Shown here in pieces: positions 17,402 to 27,419 of a stretch of 64,000 nt of DNA. The stretch's first letter is position 1, and every line of letters begins with the position of its first letter. This DNA is from Anoxybacterium sp963668245. Its GTDB lineage: Bacteria > Bacillota > Clostridia > Peptostreptococcales > Anaerovoracaceae. A program made the translations under genes and the position numbers. The DNA is taken from NCBI GenBank assembly GCA_963668245.2, contig OY764195.2:2294001-2358000 (forward strand), read 5' to 3'. The notes beneath the pieces are model-generated. The model made no database searches and was not told the DNA's origin. It was given only the letters and a program-made list of their open reading frames with translations.

Positions 17402-20086
17402 TTATACTGAATGCTTTTCTTCCAAAGGAAGTTGAAATGTAAACTGTACTCCTCCGTGATTCAAATTAGTAGCTTCTAATATACCTTCATGTGCTTTAAT
17501 GATAGACATTGAGATAGCAAGCCCAAAGCTTCCTACTCGTTTTGGCCCATCCACACTCTGATCATCTTGATATAAACAACCATCAAATACATGTGAAAGC
17601 TCTTCCGAAGCAATGGGTTTTCCTTGGTCTTGCACTTCAAATACTGCAAATCCGGCTCCCAGTTTTGCTCTAATAATCACTTGATCCTGATCCATAGAAT
17701 ACAAAATAGCATTTTCCACAATGTTGATTAATACTTGCTCAATCAAAGCACGATCCATAGGAACAATAAAATCTTCCTCTGGGAACTCTAGTACTAATTT
17801 TCTTTCTGGATGACGTCGTTTTAAATGATTCAATGCATCTTCCAATACTTTGATAGCCCATTCAGGAGATTTCATGATGGTCGTTTTTCCTTCATTTAGC
17901 TTTGTAATCGAAAGAAGATTTTCAACCATTCGAGTGAGCCATTTCGCATCCTCACCCATTGCAGCTATCATATGATTTTTCGTATACAAATCCATCACTG
18001 ATTCTTTTTCCAACAATTCTGTGCTGGCCTTCGCAATACCATTGAGTGGGCATCTTAATTCTCTGGAGATGGCACGGAGCAAGTTGCTTCTGACTTTTTC
18101 TCGCTCTGAGTCAACGAGTATTCTACGTTGCTCGTCTGATAGTCGCTGTCTTTCTAACGCCATAGCAGCATGGGAAGCAAGCATTCGTAGAAATTGACGA
18201 TTGTCCTGATCTAATTTCCCCTTCACACAAGAAACACCAATTACGCCTAAGATATTTCCTTGGGATAGAATCGGATAATAAAACGCCATTGCATTTTTTA
18301 GAGTATCCGTACCAGCACCAGCCCGTTTTTTATTTACATATACCCACTGGGCTACAGCTCGTTCCTCAGGCTCCATCAGGTTTGAGGTATATGGATCTGT
18401 CATCGATTCCATAAAATATCCAGCGGAGGTGTGATTTGGATCATCCGTATAAAAAACTGCTGCTCGATCAAATATCTTTGTGATATACTCGTTGGTCAGA
18501 TTTACGATATTATCAAGACCTCTTGTCACTAAGAATTTCTTATTGATTTCATATAACAGCTTCGTTCTATGTTCTCGTTCTGCTGATAATTTAATCTGGG
18601 TTTTGATTCTCACCGTTAGTGTGCTCGTGATAAATGCAGCAATAAACATAATTGTAAAGGTAATAGGATATCCAGATTGAATTACATTGAATGAATAAAG
18701 CGGCATGGTAAAGAAGAAATTAAACAGCAATACACTTAAAACCGATGCTGCAATACCATAAAGGTATCCATCTGTAATTCTTGATATAATCAAAACAGAC
18801 AGAATGTATAGCATGATTGCAGTTTGATCTTCTGTATTGAGTGATCCAAGCCCCATTGAAAGTAATGTAGCTGCCCCCATAATTGCAATTGTCTTTCCAG
18901 TATCTGCCCAAGTAAAAATCAGATTCTCAGATATTTTGATTTTCCTTTGTTTACGGTATCGTATCCTCGGTAGTTCTGGAATAATATGAATTTCTACATT
19001 TGGCAAAAGTGTTACCAGTTTTTCTTCTATGTTCGTTTTCCACAGCTTGCTCAGCGAGCTTTTTCTGCCAATATTTCCGATAACAATATTTGTGATTCCT
19101 GAAATTCTAGCATATTCAGCTAATGTTTCTGCAATCTGATATCCATTTAGTCTTACCGCTTCAGCTCCAAGTCTCTTTGCTAAATCGAGATTATCCTGAA
19201 TTTCAGCTTCATTGTCATTTCCATTATTATCTACATACACTGCAACCCATGGTGCATGAAAAGCATCCGCTGCTCTTGCTGCCCACCGTATCGACTTAGA
19301 AGATGACATCGATGGATCAATATACACCAAAAACTTAGTGCTCACAATCTTATCTTTTACAATTTTTTCACTTTGATTATCATGACTGATTCTGTCTGCC
19401 GCTTTCCTCATGGCAATTTCACGTAATAATCGAAGATTTTCTTTTGTAAAGATAAATTTTATCATATTAAGCGATCTTACTGGTCTAGATATCTTACCCT
19501 CTTCAAACCGCTTCAACAATTCATCTGGTGAAAAGTCAATGATTTCAACCGTATCTGCGCTGTCAAAAATGTAATCTGGTATCGTTTCATTCACATCAAC
19601 TTTTGTGATTCTTTGTACTACGTCATTTAAGCTTTCCAAGTTTTGTATATTGAGCGTGGTATATACATCAATACCTGCATTGAGCAATTCCTCAATATCC
19701 AGATATCTTTTTTTATTTCGCATTTCAGGTGCATTAGAATGTGCCAGCTCGTCAACAAGAAGCACCTCAGGCTTCCGCTCTAATGCTGCATCTAAATCAA
19801 ATTCTTTGACCTGTTGACTGCCATGCTTTATTGTTTTCATTGGAATGGATGGCAAACCTTCCAACAAATCCTTTGTTTCCCCTGTTGCATGTGGTTCCAC
19901 ATACCCTACAACCACATCGATCCCACTTCTAAACTTTTCATGGGCATCATCAATCATGGAATAGGTTTTTCCAACGCCAGAAGCATAGCCAAGAAATATT
20001 TTCAGCCTGCCCCTTTTTCTTTTTTCACTGGTATGCGTTGTTGTACCTGTTGTATTCCTTATGGTCATATGATGATATTGGTTCAT
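17402..20086 (-). CDS. kdpD: KdpD-like sensor kinase, phospho-acceptor His replaced by Arg
   Basis: An 894-aa KdpD architecture: N-terminal ATP-binding KdpD domain with Walker A GYASGVGKT (33-41) and VDELAHSN; a universal-stress-like domain (about 248-370); four transmembrane helices (about 393-490); a GAF-like segment; then kinase dimerization and ATPase regions. The H-box reads RAISRELRCPLNGI, so residue 675, where His should be, is Arg (AGA at 18062-18064). The ATPase G-boxes are also poor (DQGKPI, GSFGLAIS), though the N-box IVENAILYS remains. It is probably not a functional histidine kinase. No kdpE or kdpABC genes are in the window. It lies 80 bp behind the tryptophan operon on the same strand. 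Confidence 0.88.
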   Translation of the reverse strand: MNQYHHMTIRNTTGTTTHTSEKRKRGRLKIFLGYASGVGKTYSMIDDAHEKFRSGIDVVVGYVEPHATGETKDLLEGLPSIPMKTIKHGSQQVKEFDLDAALERKPEVLLVDELAHSNAPEMRNKKRYLDIEELLNAGIDVYTTLNIQNLESLNDVVQRITKVDVNETIPDYIFDSADTVEIIDFSPDELLKRFEEGKISRPVRSLNMIKFIFTKENLRLLREIAMRKAADRISHDNQSEKIVKDKIVSTKFLVYIDPSMSSSKSIRWAARAADAFHAPWVAVYVDNNGNDNEAEIQDNLDLAKRLGAEAVRLNGYQIAETLAEYARISGITNIVIGNIGRKSSLSKLWKTNIEEKLVTLLPNVEIHIIPELPRIRYRKQRKIKISENLIFTWADTGKTIAIMGAATLLSMGLGSLNTEDQTAIMLYILSVLIISRITDGYLYGIAASVLSVLLFNFFFTMPLYSFNVIQSGYPITFTIMFIAAFITSTLTVRIKTQIKLSAEREHRTKLLYEINKKFLVTRGLDNIVNLTNEYITKIFDRAAVFYTDDPNHTSAGYFMESMTDPYTSNLMEPEERAVAQWVYVNKKRAGAGTDTLKNAMAFYYPILSQGNILGVIGVSCVKGKLDQDNRQFLRMLASHAAMALERQRLSDEQRRILVDSEREKVRSNLLRAISRELRCPLNGIAKASTELLEKESVMDLYTKNHMIAAMGEDAKWLTRMVENLLSITKLNEGKTTIMKSPEWAIKVLEDALNHLKRRHPERKLVLEFPEEDFIVPMDRALIEQVLINIVENAILYSMDQDQVIIRAKLGAGFAVFEVQDQGKPIASEELSHVFDGCLYQDDQSVDGPKRVGSFGLAISMSIIKAHEGILEATNLNHGGVQFTFQLPLEEKHSV

Positions 20087-20166
20087 TATTTTTCACCGCC
20101 TTAGAAGGATATATTACCCGTTTTCGGCGAATACTTCAAGTGTTTCTCCTGCTTTTCTCAAGAATG

Positions 20167-20979
20167 CTACGATTTCATGACTTTTTTCTCAAAAAAAACA
20201 CGTTCTTTGATTTCTTGCATCAAATCATCGAATTCATCCAAGCTTAAAGATTGCGCCCCGTCAGATAACGATTCCTCTGGATTGAGATTGGATTCAATCA
20301 TTAATCCATCTGCCCCTACTGCGATTGCTGCTTTGGAAAGTGGACCCACAAGGCTTCGAATTCCAGCAGCATGGCTGGGATCCACAACTACAGGTAGGTG
20401 TGTTCTCTCCTTCAGAATAGGAACAGAAGATAAATCAAGGGTATTGCGCGTCAACGGTTCAAAGGTTCTGATGCCTCGCTCACAAAGTATCACAGAAGGA
20501 TTTCCCTCAGCTAGAATATATTCCGCACTATAAAGCAATTCTTCTATTGTGTTTGCAAGGCCTCTTTTCAAGAGAACTGGTTTTTTACCTCTTCCCACTG
20601 CCTTTAACAAATCAAAATTCTGCATATTTCTAGCTCCAATTTGAATCAAGTCGATGTGTTCCATCATTGATAACTGAGACTCATTCATGATTTCAGTTAC
20701 AATTGGCAGTCCACTTTCCTTTTTCGCCGCCAATAAAAAGTCCAAACCTTCCTCTTGCAGGCCTTGAAACGAATATGGCGAAGTTCTTGGTTTAAATGCA
20801 CCGCCCCGTAATATGGATGCGCCACTTCGTTTTACTGCGTTTGCAGTGGTAATAATCTGTTCTTTGCTTTCCACCGAACAGGGACCTGCAATCACCGTAA
20901 AATATCCATCACCTATGATAGTTTTGCCAACAGAAACTCTTGTTCTTTCGGCAGTTTTGTCTTTTATCGCAAACAGCAT
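20167..20979 (-). CDS. aroF: 3-deoxy-7-phosphoheptulonate synthase (AroF/AroA-beta type)
   Basis: First enzyme of the shikimate pathway, joining phosphoenolpyruvate and erythrose 4-phosphate. The 270-aa product lacks a regulatory domain and matches the short KDO8P-synthase-like class: VIAGPCSVESKEQI, SGASILRGGAFKPRTSPYSFQGL, IGARNMQNFDLL, CERGIRTFE and VVDPSHAAGIR with metal and substrate ligands. AAAGGAG precedes the ATG. The stop of trpA lies four bases upstream, so it is the last gene of the trp operon and should be controlled by the Trp T-box leader, tying shikimate entry to tryptophan demand. Confidence 0.95.
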   Translation of the reverse strand: MLFAIKDKTAERTRVSVGKTIIGDGYFTVIAGPCSVESKEQIITTANAVKRSGASILRGGAFKPRTSPYSFQGLQEEGLDFLLAAKKESGLPIVTEIMNESQLSMMEHIDLIQIGARNMQNFDLLKAVGRGKKPVLLKRGLANTIEELLYSAEYILAEGNPSVILCERGIRTFEPLTRNTLDLSSVPILKERTHLPVVVDPSHAAGIRSLVGPLSKAAIAVGADGLMIESNLNPEESLSDGAQSLSLDEFDDLMQEIKERVFFEKKVMKS

Positions 20980-20983
20980 CGTC

Positions 20984-21757
20984 TTACTCCTTTATTGCAT
21001 CTGTTAGACCCTTGCCAAATTCATATAAATAAGCTCCCGCATTATCTTTATGCTCTTCGATGATTTTAACAATGGCACTGCCAACAATAACCCCATCTGC
21101 AAGTTTCGCAATCTTTCTAGCTTGTTCAGGTGTATTGATTCCAAATCCAACAGCAGTAGGTACCTTCGTAACCTCTTTGACCGTTTCTATGATGCCAGCT
21201 AAATCTGTAGTTATTTCACTTCTCATCCCAGTCACACCCATAGACGAGACGATATAAACAAATCCCTTTGCAACCGATGCAATTTTTCGAATACGCTCTT
21301 TTGAAGTAGGTGCAACGAGAACAATCAAATCAATCCCAAATTTGTCCGCTATAACGGATACTTCGTGTCTTTCTTCGAATGGCAGGTCTGGAATAATAAT
21401 ACCATCTACACCAAACTTCTTACAGTTTCCAAAAAAACGCTCATATCCATATTTGAAAACAGGATTTAAGTATGTAAGCAAGACCACTGGAACCTCTGTT
21501 TTGTTCCTAATATTTCCAACAAGATGAAAAATGCTATCGGTGGTAGTCCCCTCTGCTAACGCTCTTAAATTTGCAGATTGAATCACAGGACCTTCCGCAA
21601 TGGGATCTGAAAACGGTACGCCAATTTCGATTAAATCAACGCCGGATTGAATCAGTTGTTCGATAAACTCTTCACTGCTTTTCATACTAGGATCTCCACC
21701 AGTTACAAACCCAATGAATGCTTTACCATGATCAAAAGCATTTCCTATTCTACTCAT
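20984..21757 (-). CDS. trpA: Tryptophan synthase alpha subunit
   Basis: Cleaves indole-3-glycerol phosphate to indole and glyceraldehyde 3-phosphate within the alpha2-beta2 tryptophan synthase complex. Visible motifs: GFVTGGDPSMKSS, LIEIGVPFSDPIAEGPVIQ (catalytic Glu and neighbouring Asp) and VDGIIIPDLPFEE (catalytic Asp). The 257-aa length is standard. The start lies inside the trpB end (8-nt overlap), with a G-rich ribosome site, so translation is coupled. Confidence 0.97.
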   Translation of the reverse strand: MSRIGNAFDHGKAFIGFVTGGDPSMKSSEEFIEQLIQSGVDLIEIGVPFSDPIAEGPVIQSANLRALAEGTTTDSIFHLVGNIRNKTEVPVVLLTYLNPVFKYGYERFFGNCKKFGVDGIIIPDLPFEERHEVSVIADKFGIDLIVLVAPTSKERIRKIASVAKGFVYIVSSMGVTGMRSEITTDLAGIIETVKEVTKVPTAVGFGINTPEQARKIAKLADGVIVGSAIVKIIEEHKDNAGAYLYEFGKGLTDAIKE

Positions 21758-22934
21758 GTAAGTCTACCCCCTTATATCTGGCAATGGCTGCCACATCCTT
21801 ATCACCTCTACCCGAGAGGCAAATCACAATACTCTGCTCATTACTCATATTGGGCGCAATCTTTCTTGCGTGTGCCACAGCATGCGCACTCTCAATTGCA
21901 CAAATAATTCCTTCTATTTTTGCCAAATAATAAAATGCATCTACCGCTTCATCATCGGTGATGGGTACATATTCTGCACGGCCTAGATCGTGAAGATTTG
22001 CATGCTCTGGTCCAATCCCTGGATAGTCCAATCCTGCCGAGATAGAATATACTGGTGCAATCTGTCCAAATTCATCCTGACAGAAATATGATTTCATGCC
22101 ATGAAAAACTCCCAGACTACCTTTTGCTATGGTCGCAGCATGTTGAACGGTATCTACCCCATGGCCAGCAGCTTCGCACCCAATCAATTTCACATCTTGG
22201 TCGGGAATAAAGTGATAAAACATTCCCATTGCGTTGCTTCCGCCTCCAACGCAAGCCATTACTACATCTGGCAGCTTCCCTTCCTTTTCCAATATTTGAT
22301 TTCTGGCTTCTCTGCTGATGACGCTTTGAAAATCTCTCACAATTGTAGGAAATGGATGCGGACCCATCACAGAACCAAGCACATAGTGGGTATCATCTAC
22401 CCGAGAAACCCATTCTCTCATGGTTTCATTGACAGCATCCTTTAATGTCCTTGTCCCGCTTATCACTGGGTTTACTTTTGCACCTAAAAGCTCCATACGG
22501 TATACATTTAAGGCTTGCCTTTCTGTATCCTCTTCTCCCATAAAGATTTCACATTCCATTCCAAGAAGTGCTGCTGCAGTTGCAGTAGCAACTCCATGTT
22601 GTCCTGCGCCGGTTTCAGCAATGATTCTTGTTTTCCCCATGCGTTTTGCAAGCAGTACCTGTCCTAGTACATTATTAATTTTGTGTGAACCAGTATGATT
22701 GAGATCTTCTCTTTTTAGATATATTTTTGCGCCACCCAAATCCCTTGTCATTTTATCTGCATAATATAGCAAGGATGGTCTGCCTGCATATTCATCTAAT
22801 AATTGCTTTAATTCATCCTGAAAATCCTGATCATTTTTGTAATATTCGTATTGTTCCTCCAGATGGATCAATTCATTCATCAATGTTTCTGGAACATATT
22901 GTCCTCCATGGATACCAAATCTACCTTTCGCCAT
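21750..22934 (-). CDS. trpB: Tryptophan synthase beta subunit
   Basis: PLP enzyme condensing indole and serine to tryptophan. The PLP lysine motif LNHTGSHKINNVLGQ is intact, as are ETGAGQHGVATATAAALLG, VGGGSNAMGMFY and the C-terminal CLSGRGDKD. At 394 aa it is a normal TrpB1. The ATG follows AAGGAG and lies 14 bases inside the trpF end. Part of trpEGDCFBA. Confidence 0.97.
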   Translation of the reverse strand: MAKGRFGIHGGQYVPETLMNELIHLEEQYEYYKNDQDFQDELKQLLDEYAGRPSLLYYADKMTRDLGGAKIYLKREDLNHTGSHKINNVLGQVLLAKRMGKTRIIAETGAGQHGVATATAAALLGMECEIFMGEEDTERQALNVYRMELLGAKVNPVISGTRTLKDAVNETMREWVSRVDDTHYVLGSVMGPHPFPTIVRDFQSVISREARNQILEKEGKLPDVVMACVGGGSNAMGMFYHFIPDQDVKLIGCEAAGHGVDTVQHAATIAKGSLGVFHGMKSYFCQDEFGQIAPVYSISAGLDYPGIGPEHANLHDLGRAEYVPITDDEAVDAFYYLAKIEGIICAIESAHAVAHARKIAPNMSNEQSIVICLSGRGDKDVAAIARYKGVDLHE

Positions 22935-23526
22935 GTTTTACTCTCCTTACAATTTCAACAATTTTATCTTTATCTTTTTGTCCATCCGTTTCTACTCCAC
23001 TGCTTAAGTCAACTGCATATGGATTCACTTTTTCTAACGCCAATGCTAAATTATCCAGTTGAATTCCTCCAGCTAGAAAAAATGGTTTCTCACAAGGTTC
23101 AATCAAACTCCAATCAAAACTTTGCCCCGTTCCACCTTTTCCCTGATCCAGCAATAAGTAATCGGCAGATAATTCCTGTGCTTTTTTAATATCTTCCGAT
23201 GTGTGTACTTGAATAGCTTTGATTACTTTGCACGGATATGCTGCCTTTAATTTTTGAATGTATGCTTCACTCTCATTGCCATGGAGTTGTGGAATATCAA
23301 TCACACCTTCAGATAAGTACTTTACAACTTCCTCTATCGATGCATCTACAAAAACGCCAACTGCTTCAATATCTACGTCCAGCTCATTCTTTAAAAAATA
23401 TGCCTGCTCAAATGTAAGTCGCCTTCTGCTTTCAGCCAACACAAATCCAATATAATCAGGTTTTGCCTCATTGACGGCAAAAATATCTTCTATTCTCATC
23501 AGTCCACAAATTTTAATTTTAGGCAT
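22921..23526 (-). CDS. trpF: Phosphoribosylanthranilate isomerase
   Basis: Amadori rearrangement of phosphoribosylanthranilate, third step of the tryptophan branch. The (beta/alpha)8 signature KICGLMRIEDI near the N-terminus carries the catalytic Cys, and LLDQGKGGTGQSFDW carries the catalytic Asp. The start is set at 23526 (AGAGGAA upstream), giving 201 aa; the longer frame from 23571 runs into trpC without support. The start overlaps the trpC stop by eight bases. Confidence 0.95.
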   Translation of the reverse strand: MPKIKICGLMRIEDIFAVNEAKPDYIGFVLAESRRRLTFEQAYFLKNELDVDIEAVGVFVDASIEEVVKYLSEGVIDIPQLHGNESEAYIQKLKAAYPCKVIKAIQVHTSEDIKKAQELSADYLLLDQGKGGTGQSFDWSLIEPCEKPFFLAGGIQLDNLALALEKVNPYAVDLSSGVETDGQKDKDKIVEIVRRVKHGER

Positions 23527-24316
23527 GGTTGATTCCTCTGAATCGATTAAGTAATTCAAATTTGTTTTCACTTTTCATCAACGTTTCTCCAATCAGAACC
23601 CCATCAACCCCATATTTCATCAATAGCTTAATATCATCGGCTGTCCTTATTCCGCTTTCAGAAATAAATGTGATAGACTTTGGAATGCGATTTCTAAGGT
23701 TTATCGAATTTTGTAAATCAACTTCAAATGTTTTTAAATTTCGATTATTTACCCCAATAACAGACGCGTTACAGTCTATTGCTTGATATACCTCTTCTTC
23801 GGTATGGGTTTCTACGAGTACAGATAGTCCTAGTTCCTTGGCGATATCCATGTATTCTTTCATTTGCTCTTTTCCAAGCAAAGAACAAATAAGAAGAACA
23901 CCATCTGCCCCGATTGCTTTCGCTTCGTATATTTGATAGGCATCAATCGTAAAATCTTTTCTCAAAATCGGAATCGTAACCTGCTCTCTTATTTCCATCA
24001 AATGATGATCTTTTCCCATAAACCAATCAGGCTCAGTGAGAACAGATATTGCCGATGCTCCTGCCTTTTCATATTCTTTGGCAATTGATACATAAGGGAA
24101 TTCCTCTGCCAATACACCTTTTGATGGAGATGCTTTTTTTACTTCACAGATAAAGGAAAGCCCCTCCTTTTTCAAAGCTTTTTCTAGCGCAAACGATTCT
24201 CTTCTATATGGATTATCATGAGCCATTTTTAACATTTCAGCCATTGAAATTTTTGCTTTTTTTTCTGCTACTCTTTCTCTTCTCTTCAATGCGATGGTAT
24301 TTAAGATATCGCTCAT
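23519..24316 (-). CDS. trpC: Indole-3-glycerol phosphate synthase
   Basis: Ring-closing step forming indole-3-glycerol phosphate. Motifs include FICEVKKASPSKGVLAEEF with the catalytic Lys and Glu residues, RKDFTIDAYQIYEAKAIGAD with the second Lys, and GVNNRNLKTFEVDL and FISESGI in the later strands of the barrel. The 265-aa single-domain form is typical of Firmicutes, separate from trpF. Confidence 0.97.
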   Translation of the reverse strand: MSDILNTIALKRRERVAEKKAKISMAEMLKMAHDNPYRRESFALEKALKKEGLSFICEVKKASPSKGVLAEEFPYVSIAKEYEKAGASAISVLTEPDWFMGKDHHLMEIREQVTIPILRKDFTIDAYQIYEAKAIGADGVLLICSLLGKEQMKEYMDIAKELGLSVLVETHTEEEVYQAIDCNASVIGVNNRNLKTFEVDLQNSINLRNRIPKSITFISESGIRTADDIKLLMKYGVDGVLIGETLMKSENKFELLNRFRGINHA

Positions 24317-25332
24317 ATACTTACCTCATTCGATACTTTTTTCATCTGTTCTAATTTTGAAAGTGCGGCTCCAGAATCGATTAGCTCCCCCGCTTTTTTC
24401 ACTCCATCTGCTATACTCTTTGATTTTCTGCCTGCATAAAGTGCTAGACCTGCATTTAGTAAAATGATTTCTCTCTTAGGACCCTGAATGGTTCCATTTA
24501 AAATCCCCCTTGTAATTAAAGCATTTTCTGCACCATCACCACCGAGCAAATCCTCTTTTTTGCAACGTTCTAAACCAAAATCTTCTGGTGCAACCAGATA
24601 CTTTGTCATGGTACTTTCATTGATTTCAATGACCTGCGTTTCTTTCGTCAATGTTGCTTCATCAAGACCATCTTTTCCATGAATAACCATTCCTTTTTTT
24701 ACACCTAGATTCATCAGAACTTTTGCCAACGGTTCTAGTAACCCTTCGTCGTATACACCCATCAGCTGCATGGATGCCCCTGCAGGATTTGAGAGGGGCC
24801 CAAGGATATTAAAAATCGTTCTGATTCCCAGCTCTTTTCTTACAGGAGCCGCATATTTCATTGAGCTATGATAAACTGGGGCAAACATGAAACAAAGTTG
24901 AATTCGATCTAATAGAATTTTACTCTTTTCTGGCGACAACTGAATATTGATTCCTAGATGTTCCAGAACATCTGCCGCACCACTCTTGCTGGAAACACTA
25001 CGGTTTCCATGCTTCGCTACAGGGATTCCGCTTGCCGCAACTACAAAAGATGAAGTGGTTGAAATATTAAAAGTTCCAGCTTCATCACCACCAGTTCCAA
25101 CAATATCCATAACATCATAAGAAGGAACAATCCGAAGTGCCTTTTCTCTCATGACAGAAGCACATGCTGTAATCTCTTCTATACTTTCGCCTTTCATGCG
25201 CATTGCAGTTAAAAAACTGGCGATTTGTGCTGAAGATGCGATTCCTTCCATAATTTCATCCATTGCACCTTTTGCCATATCATATGATAAAGAATTGCCT
25301 TGAACGGCGATTTTGATTGCTTCATGAATCAT
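24313..25332 (-). CDS. trpD: Anthranilate phosphoribosyltransferase
   Basis: Transfers phosphoribose to anthranilate. The PRPP-binding loop DIVGTGGDEAGTFNISTTSS, KHGNRSVSSKSGAADVLE and NILGPLSNPAG are intact in a 339-aa protein. Its stop overlaps the trpC start (ATGA) and its start lies inside the trpG end, so coupling is tight throughout this segment. Confidence 0.97.
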   Translation of the reverse strand: MIHEAIKIAVQGNSLSYDMAKGAMDEIMEGIASSAQIASFLTAMRMKGESIEEITACASVMREKALRIVPSYDVMDIVGTGGDEAGTFNISTTSSFVVAASGIPVAKHGNRSVSSKSGAADVLEHLGINIQLSPEKSKILLDRIQLCFMFAPVYHSSMKYAAPVRKELGIRTIFNILGPLSNPAGASMQLMGVYDEGLLEPLAKVLMNLGVKKGMVIHGKDGLDEATLTKETQVIEINESTMTKYLVAPEDFGLERCKKEDLLGGDGAENALITRGILNGTIQGPKREIILLNAGLALYAGRKSKSIADGVKKAGELIDSGAALSKLEQMKKVSNEVSI

Positions 25333-25903
25333 ATTTGATACCTCCCAAAAAATTCTTCATAATCGTTCTTCCTTCTGGCGTCAAGATGGATTCTGGATGA
25401 AATTGCAATCCATAAACGTCAAAGTCTCTATGTTTTACTGCCATAATTTCACCATCCTCCGTTCGTCCGATGATAAAAAGTGTTTCTGGCATGGTTTCTT
25501 CTATTGCAGCAAGCGAATGGTATCTAGCACCTAGTAAAGTAGGCTCCATATTCATAAAGATTAAGCTATTATGATCCACATTTATCAATGACTGCTTACC
25601 ATGCATTAATTCTTTTGCATATGACACAGTTGCACCAAACGCCTCACAGATAGCTTGATGTCCCAGACAAACTCCTAGAATTGGTATACGACCTGCAAAA
25701 TGTTTTACGGCTTCAACACAAATTCCTGCATCAGATGGTTTTCCTGGGCCAGGAGACAAAATAATTGCTTCTGTACACATTGCATCAATTTCTTCTATGG
25801 TAATTTGATCATTTCGTTTTACCACAATGTTTGGATTGATAGAACCTATCAGTTGATATAAGTTATAAGAAAAACTATCATAGTTATCAATTAATAAAAT
25901 CAT
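25322..25903 (-). CDS. trpG: Anthranilate synthase glutamine amidotransferase component
   Basis: Supplies ammonia to TrpE by hydrolysing glutamine. Class I amidotransferase motifs are intact: LIDNYDSFSYNL at the N-terminus, ILSPGPGKPSDAG, GVCLGHQAI with the nucleophile Cys, and YGLQFHPESILTPEG with the His and Glu. The start at 25903 overlaps the trpE stop (ATGA) and has a strong GGAGG, giving 193 aa; the frame extending to 25966 lies within trpE. Confidence 0.97.
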   Translation of the reverse strand: MILLIDNYDSFSYNLYQLIGSINPNIVVKRNDQITIEEIDAMCTEAIILSPGPGKPSDAGICVEAVKHFAGRIPILGVCLGHQAICEAFGATVSYAKELMHGKQSLINVDHNSLIFMNMEPTLLGARYHSLAAIEETMPETLFIIGRTEDGEIMAVKHRDFDVYGLQFHPESILTPEGRTIMKNFLGGIKYDS

Positions 25904-27369
25904 TGTCCAAATACCTCCTCTGCCTTTGCCAGCGCATTGGTGACTGCTTGTGCTTTGTTTAAGCATTCTTGATACTCATTTTCTGGGACACTGTCGGCAA
26001 CAATCCCAGCTCCCGATCTTACGAATACTTTGCCATTTTTCTTATATGCAATACGTATTGCAATGCAGGTATCCAAATTCCCTGTGAAATCGATATATCC
26101 AATTGCACCACCATAAATTCCTCTTTTGTTATTTTCTAATTCATTGATAATCTCACAAGCCCTAATCTTCGGTGCTCCCGACAAAGTCCCCGCTGGCAAC
26201 ACAGCATCCACAGCATCTAAAGCATCCTTATCATCCCTTATGAGCCCTTTTACGGTAGATCCAATATGCATAACGTGAGAAAACTTCTCAATGGTTAGAT
26301 ACCGATCTACTTCTACCGTTCCAAATTTACTGATTTTTCCAATATCATTTCTTCCTAAATCCACCAGCATGTTATGTTCAGCCAATTCCTTTGGATCTTC
26401 TAAAAGTTCCTTTTCTAACGCCTCGTCTTCTTCTATTGTCTTTCCCCTTACTCTCGTACCAGCTAATGGGAACGTATATAAAACACCGTCTTGTAGTTTT
26501 ACTAAAGTTTCTGGGGATGCACCAGCGATTTCCATGTCTTCTCCAGAGAAGTAAAACATATAGGGAGATGGATTTGTGGACCGCAAAATTCTGTAAGTAT
26601 TCAGCAAGCTCCCTTCAAATTCTGCTTCCAATCGATTGGACAGTACTACCTGAAAGAGATCCCCTTCCTTGATATATTCTTTGGCTTTATCAACCATATT
26701 GCAGTATTCTTCTTTGCTAAACAAAGGTTTAAAATCAGACTTGATGATTGCAGGTTTTTCCTCACATCCTGTTCCTTCCTGAATCAACCTTATCATCTGT
26801 TCCAGTTCAAGAATACCTTTCTTATAATTAGCTTCCAGTTTGTTCGTTTTTACATTTACAATTAAGATAATTTTTTGTTTTAGATTATCAAAAGCAATGA
26901 CTTTGTCAAATAGCATCAAATCTACATCTTTAAAACCTTCTTGGTCGTCTGCATCTAGCTTCAGTGTTGACTCACTATATTTGATATAATCGTAGGAGAA
27001 GTATCCAACCAGACCTCCCGTAAAAGGCGGCAAATATGAAAACTTAGGGCTCTTATTCTCTTTTATAATCCTTCTGATATACGCTCCAGGTTGCTCCGTT
27101 TCCATAGTAATTGTCGTACCACCATTTATTTTTACTGTGCCATCGGTACATGTAATTTCCAGTTTCGGATCGTATCCTAGAAAGGTATATCGACCCCACT
27201 GCTCTGGATTCTCGATACTTTCTAACATGTAACAATGTTGACTAATACTTTTCAGTGTTTTTAGGACCTCAATGGGTGTTTTCACATCTGATAAAATTTC
27301 ACAACTAACTGGAACAACCTGATAATCCTCCATAAAGGCTGTGGTTTCTTCAAGACTGGGTCTAAACAT
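25900..27369 (-). CDS. trpE: Anthranilate synthase component I
   Basis: Makes anthranilate from chorismate with TrpG. The 489-aa product has the N-terminal feedback-binding segment containing LESIENPEQWGRYTFLG and the chorismate-binding core with PSPYMFYF, AGASPETLV, PLAGTRVRGK, DLGRNDIGKI and FSHVMHIGSTV. It is the first structural gene of the trp operon; GGAGG precedes its ATG. About 330 nt of untranslated leader containing a T-box precede it, so transcription should rise when tRNA-Trp is uncharged. Confidence 0.97.
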   Translation of the reverse strand: MFRPSLEETTAFMEDYQVVPVSCEILSDVKTPIEVLKTLKSISQHCYMLESIENPEQWGRYTFLGYDPKLEITCTDGTVKINGGTTITMETEQPGAYIRRIIKENKSPKFSYLPPFTGGLVGYFSYDYIKYSESTLKLDADDQEGFKDVDLMLFDKVIAFDNLKQKIILIVNVKTNKLEANYKKGILELEQMIRLIQEGTGCEEKPAIIKSDFKPLFSKEEYCNMVDKAKEYIKEGDLFQVVLSNRLEAEFEGSLLNTYRILRSTNPSPYMFYFSGEDMEIAGASPETLVKLQDGVLYTFPLAGTRVRGKTIEEDEALEKELLEDPKELAEHNMLVDLGRNDIGKISKFGTVEVDRYLTIEKFSHVMHIGSTVKGLIRDDKDALDAVDAVLPAGTLSGAPKIRACEIINELENNKRGIYGGAIGYIDFTGNLDTCIAIRIAYKKNGKVFVRSGAGIVADSVPENEYQECLNKAQAVTNALAKAEEVFGQ

Positions 27370-27419
27370 TTCTCTACCTCCAAAGTTTAGTTATGGTCAA
27401 GGTTTTTCTAAACAATACA

